A stretch of 64,000 bases of DNA from Bacillus sp. HSf4 (GTDB lineage: Bacteria; Bacillota; Bacilli; Bacillales; Bacillaceae): NCBI RefSeq assembly GCF_029537375.1, contig NZ_CP120679.1, forward strand, positions 1,662,001 to 1,726,000, given 5' to 3'. Positions 8,822 to 18,689 of this stretch are shown here, piece by piece (position 1 is the stretch's first letter; every line of letters starts with the position of its first letter). Below the pieces are notes generated by a model that searched no databases, was not told the DNA's origin, and saw nothing but the letters and a program-made list of their open reading frames with translations. A program made the translations under genes and the position numbers.

Positions 8822-9736
8822 TTATTTTTGAGTTTTTGCCTGCCGGCGGTAGCGGACAACGAGCAGCAGGAAATAGCATAAAATGCCGAACACACCTGAA
8901 ATAAAGAATGCGTGTGCAAGCGCAAAACTCAGATCCAACCGGGTCATGACGACCAAAATGCCTGACACCGCCTGAAGTGTGATCAGGATCAGAGATGCGA
9001 TCCAGCCCCAGAATATCCGCTTCTGATTGTGATAATGTCTGACAGCGTGGATCATGGCGACGACAATCCATGCGAAAAGAAGGAGTGCTGCTGCTCTGTG
9101 GCCCATCTGCACCCATTCATGAAAGGTCGACGGAAACCAGCCGTTCGCCGTGCTGCACATCGGAAAGTCAAGGCAGGCAAGGCTCGATGTCGTGTGGCGG
9201 ACATAGGCTCCTGTATAAACAACGAGATATGTGTATATAATGGTTCCTATCATATGAAACTGCATGGTTTTTCCTATATAAAAAGACTCGGCTTTTTCGC
9301 TTTTGTCTGCTTCGAAAATGAGAAATGTCAGAAGCAGAACCGATGCGAAGGAAATGAGCGAAATCCCGAAGTGCAGAGCCATGATTAATGCCGAGGATCC
9401 GAATACGACGGCGGCAGCTCCCAACAGCGCCTGAAGAATAAGAAAGACAACCGACATAACCGCGAGAAATTTTGTTTCCTTGACATGGCCGATTTTTCTC
9501 CAGGACCAAATGGCGAGAGCGAGCACGAGTATCCCGGATGTTCCGCTGACAAACCTGTGGCTCCATTCGATGATCGATTCCAGATTGAGGGCGGGAAATA
9601 TGCTTCCGTTGCACAGCGGCCATGACCTGCCGCATCCCATTCCGGATCCCGTCTTCGTGACGAGGGCGCCGCCGATCAGCACGAAGAGCATGGCGATGGT
9701 CGTAATAATTCCCAACCCTTTTAATGCTTTATTCAT
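8822..9736 (-). CDS. ctaA: heme A synthase
   Basis: 304 aa membrane protein with eight hydrophobic segments, of the CtaA/Cox15 family. It oxidises the C8 methyl of heme O to give heme A for cytochrome aa3/caa3 oxidases. The N-terminal half has the conserved cysteine pair in the first extracytoplasmic loop ([13 protein letters not shown]) with a GxxxE/H-type loop after it, and a second Cys pair in [13 protein letters not shown] start with AAGGAG. It is divergent from ctaB, whose product makes the heme O substrate, and shares a 399-bp control region carrying four GTTCACA motifs. Confidence 0.95.
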   Translation of the reverse strand: MNKALKGLGIITTIAMLFVLIGGALVTKTGSGMGCGRSWPLCNGSIFPALNLESIIEWSHRFVSGTSGILVLALAIWSWRKIGHVKETKFLAVMSVVFLILQALLGAAAVVFGSSALIMALHFGISLISFASVLLLTFLIFEADKSEKAESFYIGKTMQFHMIGTIIYTYLVVYTGAYVRHTTSSLACLDFPMCSTANGWFPSTFHEWVQMGHRAAALLLFAWIVVAMIHAVRHYHNQKRIFWGWIASLILITLQAVSGILVVMTRLDLSFALAHAFFISGVFGILCYFLLLVVRYRRQAKTQK

Positions 9737-10135
9737 ACATTTAATTCTCCTTTTAATACAAACTGACTAATTAAAATAATGATCCATCTTCAAGTTTAAG
9801 CGAATTGGTGTTCTTTCTGCAATTCATTATCATGAATGTTCACAAAAATGCAATAGACGGCGTTCACATTTTTCTTGGATTTGAAGTCTTGATTATTCTG
9901 GTGTCGTTTGATAGAACTATATTAGAATGAGGATGTTTTTCTGCTCTTGTTCACATTATTTCCTTCATCTGTAATGAAAGTCATAAAAAGTTCACAAATA
10001 TAAACCGGTTTGTCGATTAATATTTAATAGGCTGTTTTTTTCCAACCGGTAATCTTGTATGATAGAGTTGTAGGTTTTTTATGAATATACCGCTTCTCTT
10101 CACGTGATGAAGGTTTGAGTAAGGGGGGTAACATT
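9737..10135. promoter_or_regulatory. ctaA-ctaB divergent control region with four GTTCACA motifs
   Basis: No gene. GTTCACA followed by two A/T bases occurs at 9838-9846, 9862-9870, 9949-9957 and 9990-9998, all in the same orientation (TGTGAAC on the minus strand). This resembles the TTTGTGAAT-like site of the ResD response regulator, which is known to activate ctaA and ctaB in B. subtilis. A TATGAT at 10058-10063 is a plausible ctaB -10; its -35 position is only a T-run, as expected for an activator-dependent promoter. Confidence 0.6.
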
Positions 10136-11062
10136 ATGGCTGAATCCAGAATTACAGCTGATACAGCAATGAATGGACAAATAGAAGAAACGACAGCGTG
10201 GAAGGATTTCCTCGCCCTTATCAAAGTCGGGATTGTTTACTCAAACCTGATAACAACTTTTACGGGTATGTGGCTCGCTTTTTATTTATCAAACCTGAGC
10301 TTTTTAGGAAACCTGGATACCGTGCTGTTTACTTTAGCCGGATCCTCGCTGATTATCGCGGGATCATGCGTCATCAACAACTACTATGACCGCGATATTG
10401 ACCAGCTCATGCAGCGGACGAAAACAAGGCCGACTGTGACTGGCAAAATCCAGCCTTCCCAGGCGTTATGGTTTGGCATTTTGCTGATTGCACTCGGTTT
10501 TATCATGTTGCTTATGACCACATTGACGGCTGCGTTAGTAGGATTTGTCGGTGTTTTTACGTATGTTTTTCTCTATACGATGTGGTCGAAGCGCCGCTAT
10601 ACGATCAATACGATTGTCGGAAGCATTTCGGGAGCCGTTCCTCCTCTGATCGGGTGGACCGCTGTCCAAGGCACGATCGGTGTTGAGGCATGGGTGCTGT
10701 TTTTAATCATGTTTATTTGGCAGATTCCCCACTTTCTCGCGCTTGCGATTAAGAAAACGGAGGAATACAGAGCGGCAAACATTCCGATGCTGCCTGTCGT
10801 ACACGGTTTTGATATCACAAAAAGGCAAATCATCATTTGGATCGCCTGCTTGATGCCGCTGCCGTTTTTCCTGGGCGGACTAGGTTTGCCGATCGTCATT
10901 CTGGGAACAGTATTAAATATAGGCTGGCTCGTTTGCGGCCTTATCGGATTTAGAAGCAAGGATGTCATGAAGTGGGCAACACTCATGTTTGTATATTCAT
11001 TAAATTACTTGACCATCTTCTTCGTGGCCATGGTCGTTTTTACACTTTTTAAAATTGGATAA
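10136..11062 (+). CDS. ctaB: protoheme IX farnesyltransferase (heme O synthase)
   Basis: 308 aa, UbiA-type prenyltransferase with about nine membrane segments. It transfers a farnesyl group to protoheme to form heme O, which CtaA converts to heme A. The metal-diphosphate motif NNYYDRDID is near residue 85 and a second Asp-rich loop region lies further on; [10 protein letters not shown] follows the first motif. ATG at 10136 is preferred over an upstream in-frame start at 10115 because AAGGGGGG lies 8 bases before it and the N-terminus MAESRI aligns with the remembered ortholog. It heads the ctaB-G run, although a hairpin before ctaC divides them. Confidence 0.94.
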   Translation: MAESRITADTAMNGQIEETTAWKDFLALIKVGIVYSNLITTFTGMWLAFYLSNLSFLGNLDTVLFTLAGSSLIIAGSCVINNYYDRDIDQLMQRTKTRPTVTGKIQPSQALWFGILLIALGFIMLLMTTLTAALVGFVGVFTYVFLYTMWSKRRYTINTIVGSISGAVPPLIGWTAVQGTIGVEAWVLFLIMFIWQIPHFLALAIKKTEEYRAANIPMLPVVHGFDITKRQIIIWIACLMPLPFFLGGLGLPIVILGTVLNIGWLVCGLIGFRSKDVMKWATLMFVYSLNYLTIFFVAMVVFTLFKIG

Positions 11063-11129
11063 AGTAAAACTCTATATTCATCACATTGAAGGCTGTCACT
11101 TAACACTTCAAGCAGACAACAATCATGTA

Positions 11130-11174
11130 AAAGCCGCCTTATCGATTTTTCGATTATGTTATATGGGCGGCTTT
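11130..11174 (+). terminator. hairpin between ctaB and ctaC
   Basis: AAAGCCGCC pairs with GGCGGCTTT, with an inner ATCGA/TCGAT pair. The T-run is short (TTTA), so termination may be partial. The remaining gap to ctaC (11175-11338) must hold the ctaC promoter, but I cannot pick it with confidence. Confidence 0.6.
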
Positions 11175-11338
11175 ACGTTCATACATAGATGGTATTTTGA
11201 GTAAAAAAACTCATTATTTAAGAAAAGAGGAAATGTAAGTGCTTTATTTTAAGTGTAGAGTCAGATGGATGAATGAGTGTCCTATAAAAGCTTAAGCAGG
11301 AAGTTCCAAAAGGATTGATTGAAAAGGGGTTGGGTTGA

Positions 11339-12406
11339 ATGTTTAAAAAGTGGCGTCTGATTTCGCTGTTTGCTGTTTTGGCGCTCGTTTTAACAGGGTG
11401 TGGAGAACCGTTTTTATCTACGCTGACGCCCGCTGGGGAAGTGGCGGATAAGCAATATGACCTGATGGTTCTCAGCACGCTGATCATGGTGGTTGTCGTT
11501 GTCGTGGTAAGCTTCATCTTCGTGTTTGTCATCGTCAAATACAGAAGGTCTCGTCTAGGTGAAGACCACATTCCGAAACAGGTTGAAGGAAACCGAAATT
11601 TAGAAATTTTATGGACTGTTATTCCGATTCTTCTTCTTCTCATCCTTGTCGTACCTGTTGTCGCGCAAACATTTGATTTAGCTGATACGAAGCCGATGGA
11701 TAAGAAAAACAGAGACCCGGAAAAAGCGCTGGTCGTCAATGTCCGGGCAAACCTGTACTGGTGGGAATTTGAGTATCCGGACTACGGTGTTGTGACAAGC
11801 CAGGAGCTGGTTGTGCCGACAGATGAACGGGTTTATTTCAAACTGAAGGCTTCCGATGTCAAGCATTCATTCTGGGTTCCTGCCGTTGGCGGAAAAGTTG
11901 ATACGAATACTGAAAATGAAAACGAATTTTATTTAACGTTCGATTCAGAGCGGGCCAAAAAGGCGGGGGAATATTTTTACGGCAAGTGCGCCGAGCTTTG
12001 CGGACCTTCACACGCTTTGATGGACTTTAAGGTTAAAGCGGTTTCGAAGGATGATTTCAAAAAGTGGATGAGCAAAATGGAAAACTATGATGCAAAGCCG
12101 ACAACAGACCTTGCTATCGAAGGTGAAAAGGTTTTCAAACAGAAAAACTGCCTGAGCTGTCATGCGACAGATACGAAAGACCAAAGGGCTGAAGCGGCTA
12201 GAACCGCACCGAATCTCGCGACCTTTGGAGAAAGGTCCAAAATAGCCGGTGTCAAGGAGTTTAACGATGAAAACCTGAGAGCATGGCTCAAGGACCCTGA
12301 AAGCATCAAGCCGGGCAACAAAATGACCGGAACATACCCTGATTTAAACGACAGGGAACTCGATGCACTGACTGAATACTTGAAGGGGTTAAAAACCGAA
12401 GACTAA
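11339..12406 (+). CDS. ctaC: cytochrome caa3 oxidase subunit II with fused cytochrome c
   Basis: 355 aa lipoprotein subunit. Signal ends in the lipobox LTGC (Cys21); two membrane helices follow (about 40-70 and 85-105). The CuA cupredoxin domain carries the ligand motif GKCAELCGPSHALM (about 220). The C-terminal ~100 residues are a cytochrome c domain with heme site CLSCH (about 277) and a distal Met in the NKMTGTYP segment. The fusion makes this a caa3-type rather than a quinol oxidase: it accepts electrons from cytochrome c. First gene of ctaCDEFG, closely spaced. Confidence 0.96.
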   Translation: MFKKWRLISLFAVLALVLTGCGEPFLSTLTPAGEVADKQYDLMVLSTLIMVVVVVVVSFIFVFVIVKYRRSRLGEDHIPKQVEGNRNLEILWTVIPILLLLILVVPVVAQTFDLADTKPMDKKNRDPEKALVVNVRANLYWWEFEYPDYGVVTSQELVVPTDERVYFKLKASDVKHSFWVPAVGGKVDTNTENENEFYLTFDSERAKKAGEYFYGKCAELCGPSHALMDFKVKAVSKDDFKKWMSKMENYDAKPTTDLAIEGEKVFKQKNCLSCHATDTKDQRAEAARTAPNLATFGERSKIAGVKEFNDENLRAWLKDPESIKPGNKMTGTYPDLNDRELDALTEYLKGLKTED

Positions 12407-12438
12407 CGCTTCAAAGGGAGAATGAGGGAGGTTACATT

Positions 12439-14307
12439 GTGAGTACGCTTAAACAAAAGCAAGGTTTTGGGGCTGTATTATGGGATTACTTAACAACTGT
12501 CGATCATAAAAAGATTGCCATACTTTATTTAGTTGCCGGCGGGTTTTTCTTTATCCTCGGAGGCATTGAAGCGATGCTGATCCGGATTCAGCTGATGTTC
12601 CCGCAGAACGATATCGTAAGCGCCGGCGTCTATAATGAGATTATGACAATGCACGGCACAACGATGATTTTCCTGGCGGCCATGCCGCTTCTGTTTGCCT
12701 TGATGAACGCCGTTGTTCCGCTGCAGATCGGAGCGCGTGATGTCGCATTTCCATTCTTGAATTCACTTGGGTTCTGGCTGTTCTTTTTCGGCGGCATTTT
12801 CCTGAACTTAAGCTGGTTTCTGGGAGGGGCGCCCGATGCCGGCTGGACGTCTTATGCTTCGCTTTCTCTTAATTCGGAAGGGCACGGGATCGACTTCTTT
12901 GTGCTCGGTCTGCAAATATCGGGGATCGGTACACTGATTGCGGGGATCAACTTTTTGGCGACGATCATTAACATGAGGGCGCCGGGAATGACCTATATGA
13001 GACTGCCGCTTTTCACATGGACGACGTTTGTGGCTTCCGCACTCATTCTGTTCGCTTTTCCTCCTTTAACGGTCGGAATTGCGCTATTGATGTTTGACAG
13101 ATTGTTCGGCACAAGCTTTTTTAATCCTGAATTAGGCGGTAATACGATCATTTGGGAACATCTGTTTTGGATTTTCGGTCATCCTGAAGTTTATATTCTC
13201 ATTTTGCCGTCGTTCGGAATCTTTTCAGAGATCATACCGGTTTTCTCCAGAAAAAGGCTGTTTGGCTATTCATCTATGGTTTTTGCGACCGTGCTGATCG
13301 GCTTTTTAGGCTTCATGGTATGGGCTCACCACATGTTTACGACAGGCCTCGGACCTGTGGCAAACGCGATATTTGCAGTGGCAACGATGGCCATCGCCGT
13401 TCCGACGGGGATCAAAGTCTTCAACTGGCTTTTGACGGCCTGGGGCGGAAGCATTAAGTTCACGACACCGATGCTTTATGCGGTATCGTTTATTCCGTCT
13501 TTTGTCATGGGCGGGGTGACAGGGGTTATGCTGGCCGCTGCACCTGCCGACTATCAATTCCATGATACGTACTTTGTCGTTGCCCATTTCCATTACGTCA
13601 TCATTGGCGGTGTCGTTTTGGCCCTGTTGGCAGGCGCCCATTACTGGTGGCCGAAAATGTTCGGCAAAATGCTCAGCGAATCTTTAGGGAAAATCACTTT
13701 TGTGCTCTTTTTCATCGGCTTCCACCTGACATTCTTCATCCAGCATTGGCTTGGATTGTGGGGGATGCCGAGACGCGTATTCACGTACTTGCCGAATCAG
13801 GGCCTTGACGCGGCGAACCTGGTCAGCTCAATTGGGGCATTGTTTATGGCGGCCGCTGTCATTATACTGGTGTTCAATATCATAGTGACGGCAGCCAAAG
13901 GGAAGAAAGTCGGAAGCGACCCTTGGGGAGACGGAAGAACGCTCGAATGGGCCGTTTCATCTCCGCCTCCGGAATACAACTTTAAGCAGCTGCCGCTTGT
14001 CAGGGGTCTTGATGCTTTATGGATTGAGAAAAGAGCCGGCAAGCAAACGATGACGGCTGCCGAGCCTCTTCAGGATGTTCATATGCCGAACGGCTCGATT
14101 CTTCCTCTCATTATGTCCTTTGGGCTGTTTGTTTCGGCGTTTGGCTTTATGTATCGGACGGAGTTTGCCTGGGGGCTGCCTGTCATCCTGATCGGGCTGG
14201 GAATCACATTCCTGTCGATGCTCCTGAGATCTGTGATTGATGATCACGGATACCATATTCATAAAGAAGATCTGATGGATGACGATGACAAAGGGGTGAA
14301 GGCATAA
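12439..14307 (+). CDS. ctaD: cytochrome caa3 oxidase subunit I
   Basis: 622 aa, heme-copper oxidase catalytic subunit with 12 or more membrane helices. It binds heme a and the heme a3-CuB centre that reduces oxygen while pumping protons. Seen motifs: MHGTTMIF (low-spin heme His), FGHPEVYILILP (CuB His and cross-linked Tyr), AHHMF, and HFHYV near 385. Start GTG with GGGAGG upstream. Its TAA overlaps the ATG of ctaE by one base, implying translational coupling. Confidence 0.97.
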   Translation: MSTLKQKQGFGAVLWDYLTTVDHKKIAILYLVAGGFFFILGGIEAMLIRIQLMFPQNDIVSAGVYNEIMTMHGTTMIFLAAMPLLFALMNAVVPLQIGARDVAFPFLNSLGFWLFFFGGIFLNLSWFLGGAPDAGWTSYASLSLNSEGHGIDFFVLGLQISGIGTLIAGINFLATIINMRAPGMTYMRLPLFTWTTFVASALILFAFPPLTVGIALLMFDRLFGTSFFNPELGGNTIIWEHLFWIFGHPEVYILILPSFGIFSEIIPVFSRKRLFGYSSMVFATVLIGFLGFMVWAHHMFTTGLGPVANAIFAVATMAIAVPTGIKVFNWLLTAWGGSIKFTTPMLYAVSFIPSFVMGGVTGVMLAAAPADYQFHDTYFVVAHFHYVIIGGVVLALLAGAHYWWPKMFGKMLSESLGKITFVLFFIGFHLTFFIQHWLGLWGMPRRVFTYLPNQGLDAANLVSSIGALFMAAAVIILVFNIIVTAAKGKKVGSDPWGDGRTLEWAVSSPPPEYNFKQLPLVRGLDALWIEKRAGKQTMTAAEPLQDVHMPNGSILPLIMSFGLFVSAFGFMYRTEFAWGLPVILIGLGITFLSMLLRSVIDDHGYHIHKEDLMDDDDKGVKA

Positions 14308-14930
14308 TGCATACAGAAGAGAAATTAACGGCTGAAACCTTCCCGGCTTCTCCTGAAAAAGCAACTTTAGAAGGAAAAAATAAGTTTATCGGATTTTGGC
14401 TATTTCTCGGAGGAGAGACCGTACTGTTCGCGTCTCTCTTCGCGACTTATCTCGCGCTAAAAGGGTCAAATGCAGGCGGGCCGAAAACGAGCGACATGTT
14501 CGACATCAGCCTTGTGTTTGCGGCGACGATGCTCCTGCTCACAAGCAGTTTGACGAGCGTTTATGCGATGCATCACATGAAGAACTTCGCTTTTAAAAAG
14601 ATGCAGATCTGGCTGGGAATTACCGTTTTGCTCGGCGCCGGCTTCCTTGCACTGGAGATTTACGAATTCAACCATTACGTGCACGAATATGACTTTACCA
14701 TTACAAGCTCCGCTCTCGGATCGGCTTTTTACACGCTCGTCGGTACACACGGAGCACACGTTACCTTCGGGCTTCTCTGGATCATCACATTGATGATCCG
14801 CAACATGGGACGCGGCTTGAGCCTGTACAACGCCCCGAAATTTTTTGTTGCGAGTCTTTACTGGCACTTTATCGACGTTGTCTGGGTGTTTATCTTTACC
14901 GTTGTATACTTGATGGGGATGGTGGGATAG
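14307..14930 (+). CDS. ctaE: cytochrome caa3 oxidase subunit III
   Basis: 207 aa, five hydrophobic segments, COX3 family. Typical motifs are FLGGETVLFASLFATY in the first helices, THGAHVTFG and YWHFIDVVWVFIF near the C-terminus. It contacts subunit I and stabilises proton uptake. Start overlaps the ctaD stop by one base, and ctaF begins one base after its stop. Confidence 0.96.
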   Translation: MHTEEKLTAETFPASPEKATLEGKNKFIGFWLFLGGETVLFASLFATYLALKGSNAGGPKTSDMFDISLVFAATMLLLTSSLTSVYAMHHMKNFAFKKMQIWLGITVLLGAGFLALEIYEFNHYVHEYDFTITSSALGSAFYTLVGTHGAHVTFGLLWIITLMIRNMGRGLSLYNAPKFFVASLYWHFIDVVWVFIFTVVYLMGMVG

Positions 14931-14931
14931 A

Positions 14932-15261
14932 ATGGTGAATAATGAAAACAGAGGAAACCCCAAAACAGATCTTGCTTACCGCAGAAAGAAAAACGCGGAG
15001 GACATGAAATACCAGCTCATTTCTTTTGGTTTGATGATCGGTCTGACCATTGTCGCTTTTTTGACGGTGGCTTCAGATGCCGGCATATGGTTTACGGTTC
15101 CGTTCATTTTGCTGCTGGCGATCATTCAGGTTGCGTTTCAGCTCTATTATTTTATGCATATGAGTCAGCGGGGGCATGAAGCGCCTTCTTTATTCCTCTA
15201 TTCAGGAGTTTTGGTCGCGTTTGTTACCGTTTTGGCCTTTATGACGCTGATCTGGTTGTAA
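14932..15261 (+). CDS. ctaF: cytochrome caa3 oxidase subunit IV
   Basis: 109 aa, three hydrophobic segments after a hydrophilic, basic N-terminus. It matches the prokaryotic COX4/CtaF family ([15 protein letters not shown]). Accessory subunit of the caa3 oxidase; starts one base after the ctaE stop, so it is translated with it. Confidence 0.94.
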   Translation: MVNNENRGNPKTDLAYRRKKNAEDMKYQLISFGLMIGLTIVAFLTVASDAGIWFTVPFILLLAIIQVAFQLYYFMHMSQRGHEAPSLFLYSGVLVAFVTVLAFMTLIWL

Positions 15262-15283
15262 TTCAGAAAGGAGGATGCTCACG

Positions 15284-16177
15284 ATGGGCAGCCTTGAGAT
15301 CTTCGGTTTTCGTGCGCTTTGGAGCCCCTATTTCCTAGGGGCTGTCCTTGTCGTCACGGCTCTTTATTTTTTTCTGGTCACTCGTTTAGGATCTGAAAAC
15401 GAACGGGCTTCAAGAAAAGAAATCAGTTTGTTTCTGTCCGCCATGGTTCTTGTCTATATGTCAAAAGGCAGTCCGCTTGATTTGCTTGGACATATCATGT
15501 TCAGCGCACATATGGCACAGATGGCGATTTTATACTTGGTGGTGCCGCCGCTCATCATCCTTGGGGTGCCGGCATGGTTATGGAAGAAATTCATTTTTCG
15601 GCCGGTTGTTAAACCGCTCTTTCGGTTTTTGACAAAGCCTTTGATTGCCATTATCGTGTTTAACGGCTTATTTTCGATGTATCATGTTCCGCTTGTGTTT
15701 GATTTTATTAAGACAGATACTGTTTACCATGCGGCGGTAACGGTTTTGCTTTTTATTGCCGGGTTTTTCATGTGGTGGCCGCTGATTCATCGGATCGAGG
15801 GGCTTCCGCAAATGAACGGACTTTTGAAAATGGGTTACATTATGGCTGACGGAATATTGCTCACACCTGCCTGTGCTTTGATTATGTTCAGCGGTACGCC
15901 TCTGTATGCGACATACTCTGATCCATCCGCTTGGGTGGAAGCGATGAAATTGTGTGTACCTCTTGATATGCTGAGCGGCATGTCTCTCACAGGTCCGGAA
16001 ATGTTCAGCAGCATGCCGGTTTTGGAAGATCAGCAGCTCGGAGCAATCGTGATGAAAATTATCCAGGAAATTGTGTATGGAACATTTTTGGCGATCGTCT
16101 TCTTCAGCTGGGCTAAAAAGGAAAGGGCAAAGGATGAAGAAGAATTGGAAGATTACTCTCCATCAACGGTCCATTGA
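15284..16177 (+). CDS. ctaG: cytochrome caa3 assembly factor CtaG
   Basis: 297 aa, about seven membrane segments, of the caa3-type CtaG family (not the Cox11-type protein also called CtaG). Needed for assembly or activity of the caa3 oxidase, probably at the copper centre; the conserved His residues within helices ([14 protein letters not shown]) fit metal handling. ATG at 15284 is chosen because AGGAGG ends 9 bases earlier; the in-frame ATG at 15275 abuts that site with no spacing. Last gene of the cta operon, closed by a strong bidirectional terminator. Confidence 0.92.
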   Translation: MGSLEIFGFRALWSPYFLGAVLVVTALYFFLVTRLGSENERASRKEISLFLSAMVLVYMSKGSPLDLLGHIMFSAHMAQMAILYLVVPPLIILGVPAWLWKKFIFRPVVKPLFRFLTKPLIAIIVFNGLFSMYHVPLVFDFIKTDTVYHAAVTVLLFIAGFFMWWPLIHRIEGLPQMNGLLKMGYIMADGILLTPACALIMFSGTPLYATYSDPSAWVEAMKLCVPLDMLSGMSLTGPEMFSSMPVLEDQQLGAIVMKIIQEIVYGTFLAIVFFSWAKKERAKDEEELEDYSPSTVH

Positions 16178-16181
16178 GATG

Positions 16182-16218
16182 AAAAAGGGTACAGCCCCTA
16201 ACCGGCTGTACCCTTTTT
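16182..16218. terminator. bidirectional terminator ctaG / ylbA
   Basis: AAAAAGGGTACAGCC pairs perfectly with GGCTGTACCCTTTTT; A- and T-runs let it serve both converging genes. Confidence 0.92.
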
Positions 16219-16230
16219 ATGTAAGGCTTG

Positions 16231-16590
16231 TTACACTTCGAGCGCGGAAACTTTTTCCTTGACGGCTTTTAAAACAGAGCGGCTTGTTTGAAGCAGCTGC
16301 TTTGGAAAATGCTCATTTTCTCCGTATTCAACCCCATGCGGATAATAATATTTTCCTAAAAGCGGCGTCATCAGCTTAATCACTGCGCGTTTTGCGCCGA
16401 CATCGCCTTCAATCGCATATCCGAAAACCCGCAGATAATATCTTCCTTCCACCATGTCAAATTTGCGGTCATAGGTCACCCGTTCATAATCCCATTGGCC
16501 GGCCCTGACAAACCCCTCATTTTCCATGATATCGTCCAGTCGATTAAGATCAGCAGTCAGCCCTTCAATACCGGATTCTTCAAATTTCAT
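16231..16590 (-). CDS. ylbA: YugN-like family protein YlbA
   Basis: 119 aa soluble protein, ATG start with AAGGGGGC upstream. The sequence (MKFEESGIEG at the start, WDYERVTYDRKFDMVEGRYYLRVFGYAIEGDV in two halves) resembles the YugN-like family of Bacilli, whose function is unknown. Position after ctaG matches B. subtilis ylbA. It stands alone on the minus strand. Confidence 0.8.
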   Translation of the reverse strand: MKFEESGIEGLTADLNRLDDIMENEGFVRAGQWDYERVTYDRKFDMVEGRYYLRVFGYAIEGDVGAKRAVIKLMTPLLGKYYYPHGVEYGENEHFPKQLLQTSRSVLKAVKEKVSALEV

Positions 16591-16762
16591 CCCTTAAAGC
16601 CCCCTTTTTAAAAAATTACCTTTACTGACAATCATAGTATGAAAGGGTTAAACTTTCAATCCTGGCAGGAGCGATATATAAATATTTTTGTGAAAAGTAT
16701 GAATCGCGCATGGCTTGACGACAATATGAACAAAGTCTAAAGACAAGAGGGAGGTCTTTTTG

Positions 16763-17209
16763 TTGACGCGTGTGAAAGACATCATGACAAAGGACATTTT
16801 ATATTGTACCGTTCTCGACAATGTATATGAGGCAGCCGTGAAAATGAAAGACGGAAATGTCGGAGCGATTCCGGTCGTGCTTGACGAACATCTTGAACTC
16901 GTCGGGATCGTAACAGACAGGGATTTGGTATTGCGCGGAATAGCCGCAAAAAAACCGAATTCACAAAAGGTGACAAATGTGATGACAACAGAGCTTATCA
17001 CATTAAGTGAAGATGATACAATTGAAAAAGCAGTCGACCTCATGGGAGATTATCAGATCAGAAGGATTCCGGTCACAAACGGAAAAACGCTGGCGGGCAT
17101 CATCACCCTCGGAGATGTCTCAACTTATGAAAAATCGAATCGTCAGGCAGGGGACGCGCTGACGTTTATTTCGGAAAATGAAGAGAGGTCCGGAGATTTT
17201 CTTCATTAA
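16763..17209 (+). CDS. ylbB: CBS-domain protein YlbB
   Basis: 148 aa made of two CBS motifs (about 5-60 and 70-130), the tandem that usually binds adenine nucleotides and senses energy state. The repeat marks are VKDIMTKD... and VTNVMTTE..., each followed by GIVTDRDL / GIITLGDV. TTG at 16763 is preferred to TTG at 16760: the GAGGGAGG site is 8 bases away and the product begins MTRVKD like the ortholog. No partner domain is fused. Single-gene unit by spacing. Confidence 0.88.
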   Translation: MTRVKDIMTKDILYCTVLDNVYEAAVKMKDGNVGAIPVVLDEHLELVGIVTDRDLVLRGIAAKKPNSQKVTNVMTTELITLSEDDTIEKAVDLMGDYQIRRIPVTNGKTLAGIITLGDVSTYEKSNRQAGDALTFISENEERSGDFLH

Positions 17210-17355
17210 AAACATATTTGATTCCACATGGTAATAGTCTGTAATATCATTGAAAATTCGCGTCAGTTCTGTTTAAATGACACTAAAGACCATTTGGACG
17301 GAACCGACCGGATCCTTTTTATGGATAGACAGACCGATTAGCCGGAGGTGAAAAT

Positions 17356-18399
17356 TTGAAAAATGTATTGAGAGTTTTTGTGATTCTTCTAATCGTCGCA
17401 GCTTCATACGCCCTTTTCATTCAATACGGATCAAATCCCGAGAAGATCGTCAAAGAAGACAAGCCACAGGTTTCCAGCAATGATGCGAAAAAGGAGAAAT
17501 CGTTAAACATTCCTTCGTCTGGTTTGCTGTCATTTATCGGAAAATCATCCGAAACGATTGAAAAGAAATTGGGAAAGCCCGACAGAGTGGACCCTTCAGC
17601 ATATGATTATGATTGGTGGGTCTATAATCAAGGGAAAAAGCAGTATGTGCAAATCGGCATTCAGAATCATAAGGCTGTGACGCTTTTTGCGACAGGCGAC
17701 GGAATCAATGTATCGCCATTTAAAATTGGTCAGCCGTCAAGAGACGTCTTTAAAACGACCCAGATTGCACCTTATGTCAATGTCAAATACGACGGCAATT
17801 CATACCGGTTTGAGTTTTCCGAAGAGGATATGAACACGAGGCCGACCGTGAAAGCGGGCAACCGTTATGTTCAGCTTTATATGGACAAATTTGACGGCAC
17901 TTTGTCGAGCGTCAGGGCATTTGACGCAGCGACATTGATTAAACAAAGGCCGTATGAGGTCGTATACAGAGGAGCGCTGATTGAGCCGAAAACCCTCACT
18001 GAAGCGGATTGGAAGAAAATTGAGAGGGCGAACGAAAGACAGATTTTCGACTTGACCAATGTGATCCGACAAAGGCGCGGCCTCTCCCGGCTGGACTGGG
18101 ATGAAGCCGTTTCAAAGGTTGCATACGGCCACAGCAGCGATATGAAGGAACATCAATATTTTTCCCATGTGTCAGAAACGGATGGAACATTAAAAGACCG
18201 CCTGGAAAAAGGAAAGGTGAACTTTGAACAGGCGGGGGAAAACATCGCGCTCAACTATGTCGACGGGCCTGCTGCCGTAGAAGGCTGGATGAACAGCGAA
18301 GGACACAGAAAAGCTCTGCTGAACGCGGAATATACCCATCTCGGTGTCGGGGTGGATGAGAAATATTATACGCAAAACTTTATTAAACAATGGCAATAA
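17356..18399 (+). CDS. ylbC: CAP/SCP-domain extracellular protein YlbC
   Basis: 347 aa, TTG start with GGAGGTG. An N-terminal hydrophobic stretch (residues 5-24) without a clear signal peptidase site acts as signal or anchor. Residues about 55-190 form the CAP-associated N-terminal domain (PSGLLSFIGKSSETIEKKLGKPD). Residues about 225-345 are a CAP/SCP domain with HSSDMKEHQYFSH and GENIALNY motifs and WMNSEGHRKALLN. Function in Bacillus is not established; related proteins such as YkwD are secreted. Confidence 0.85.
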   Translation: MKNVLRVFVILLIVAASYALFIQYGSNPEKIVKEDKPQVSSNDAKKEKSLNIPSSGLLSFIGKSSETIEKKLGKPDRVDPSAYDYDWWVYNQGKKQYVQIGIQNHKAVTLFATGDGINVSPFKIGQPSRDVFKTTQIAPYVNVKYDGNSYRFEFSEEDMNTRPTVKAGNRYVQLYMDKFDGTLSSVRAFDAATLIKQRPYEVVYRGALIEPKTLTEADWKKIERANERQIFDLTNVIRQRRGLSRLDWDEAVSKVAYGHSSDMKEHQYFSHVSETDGTLKDRLEKGKVNFEQAGENIALNYVDGPAAVEGWMNSEGHRKALLNAEYTHLGVGVDEKYYTQNFIKQWQ

Positions 18400-18403
18400 C
18401 CTT

Positions 18404-18438
18404 GACAAGCCCGGGAGTATCCCGGGCTTGTCTTATTT
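18404..18438 (+). terminator. ylbC terminator
   Basis: 13-bp stem GACAAGCCCGGGA / TCCCGGGCTTGTC with a three-base loop, then CTTATTT. Very stable with a modest T-tract. Confidence 0.8.
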
Positions 18439-18689
18439 GCAATGGAGCGCAACGGCCCTGATTAACAGTTAGGCATGTTTACCGAGGGTGATGGAGTTAA
18501 AAATGAAATCAAGACGGTTCCGATTGCTGTTTCTGAATGCAGGAAAATGGGAGAAGGCATCCACCGTTCAACATCGCCGCTCTCCAGGGAAGAGATTTAT
18601 GTTTGAATGACAGAAAAAATTTAGGCGAACAAAATCTGCGCGGAACGGATACATTATAGTAGGCACTTGTTTTCGGAGGGGGTGTAGAC

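Noticed and set aside
8706..9736. Long overlapping ORFs in other frames of ctaA and other genes
   Set aside because: They are shadows of GC-richer codons in real genes: no ribosome sites, no recognisable domains.
11218..11739. 173-codon minus-strand ORF over the start of ctaC
   Set aside because: Antisense shadow of ctaC; Thr/Ser/Arg-rich low-complexity product, no family marks.
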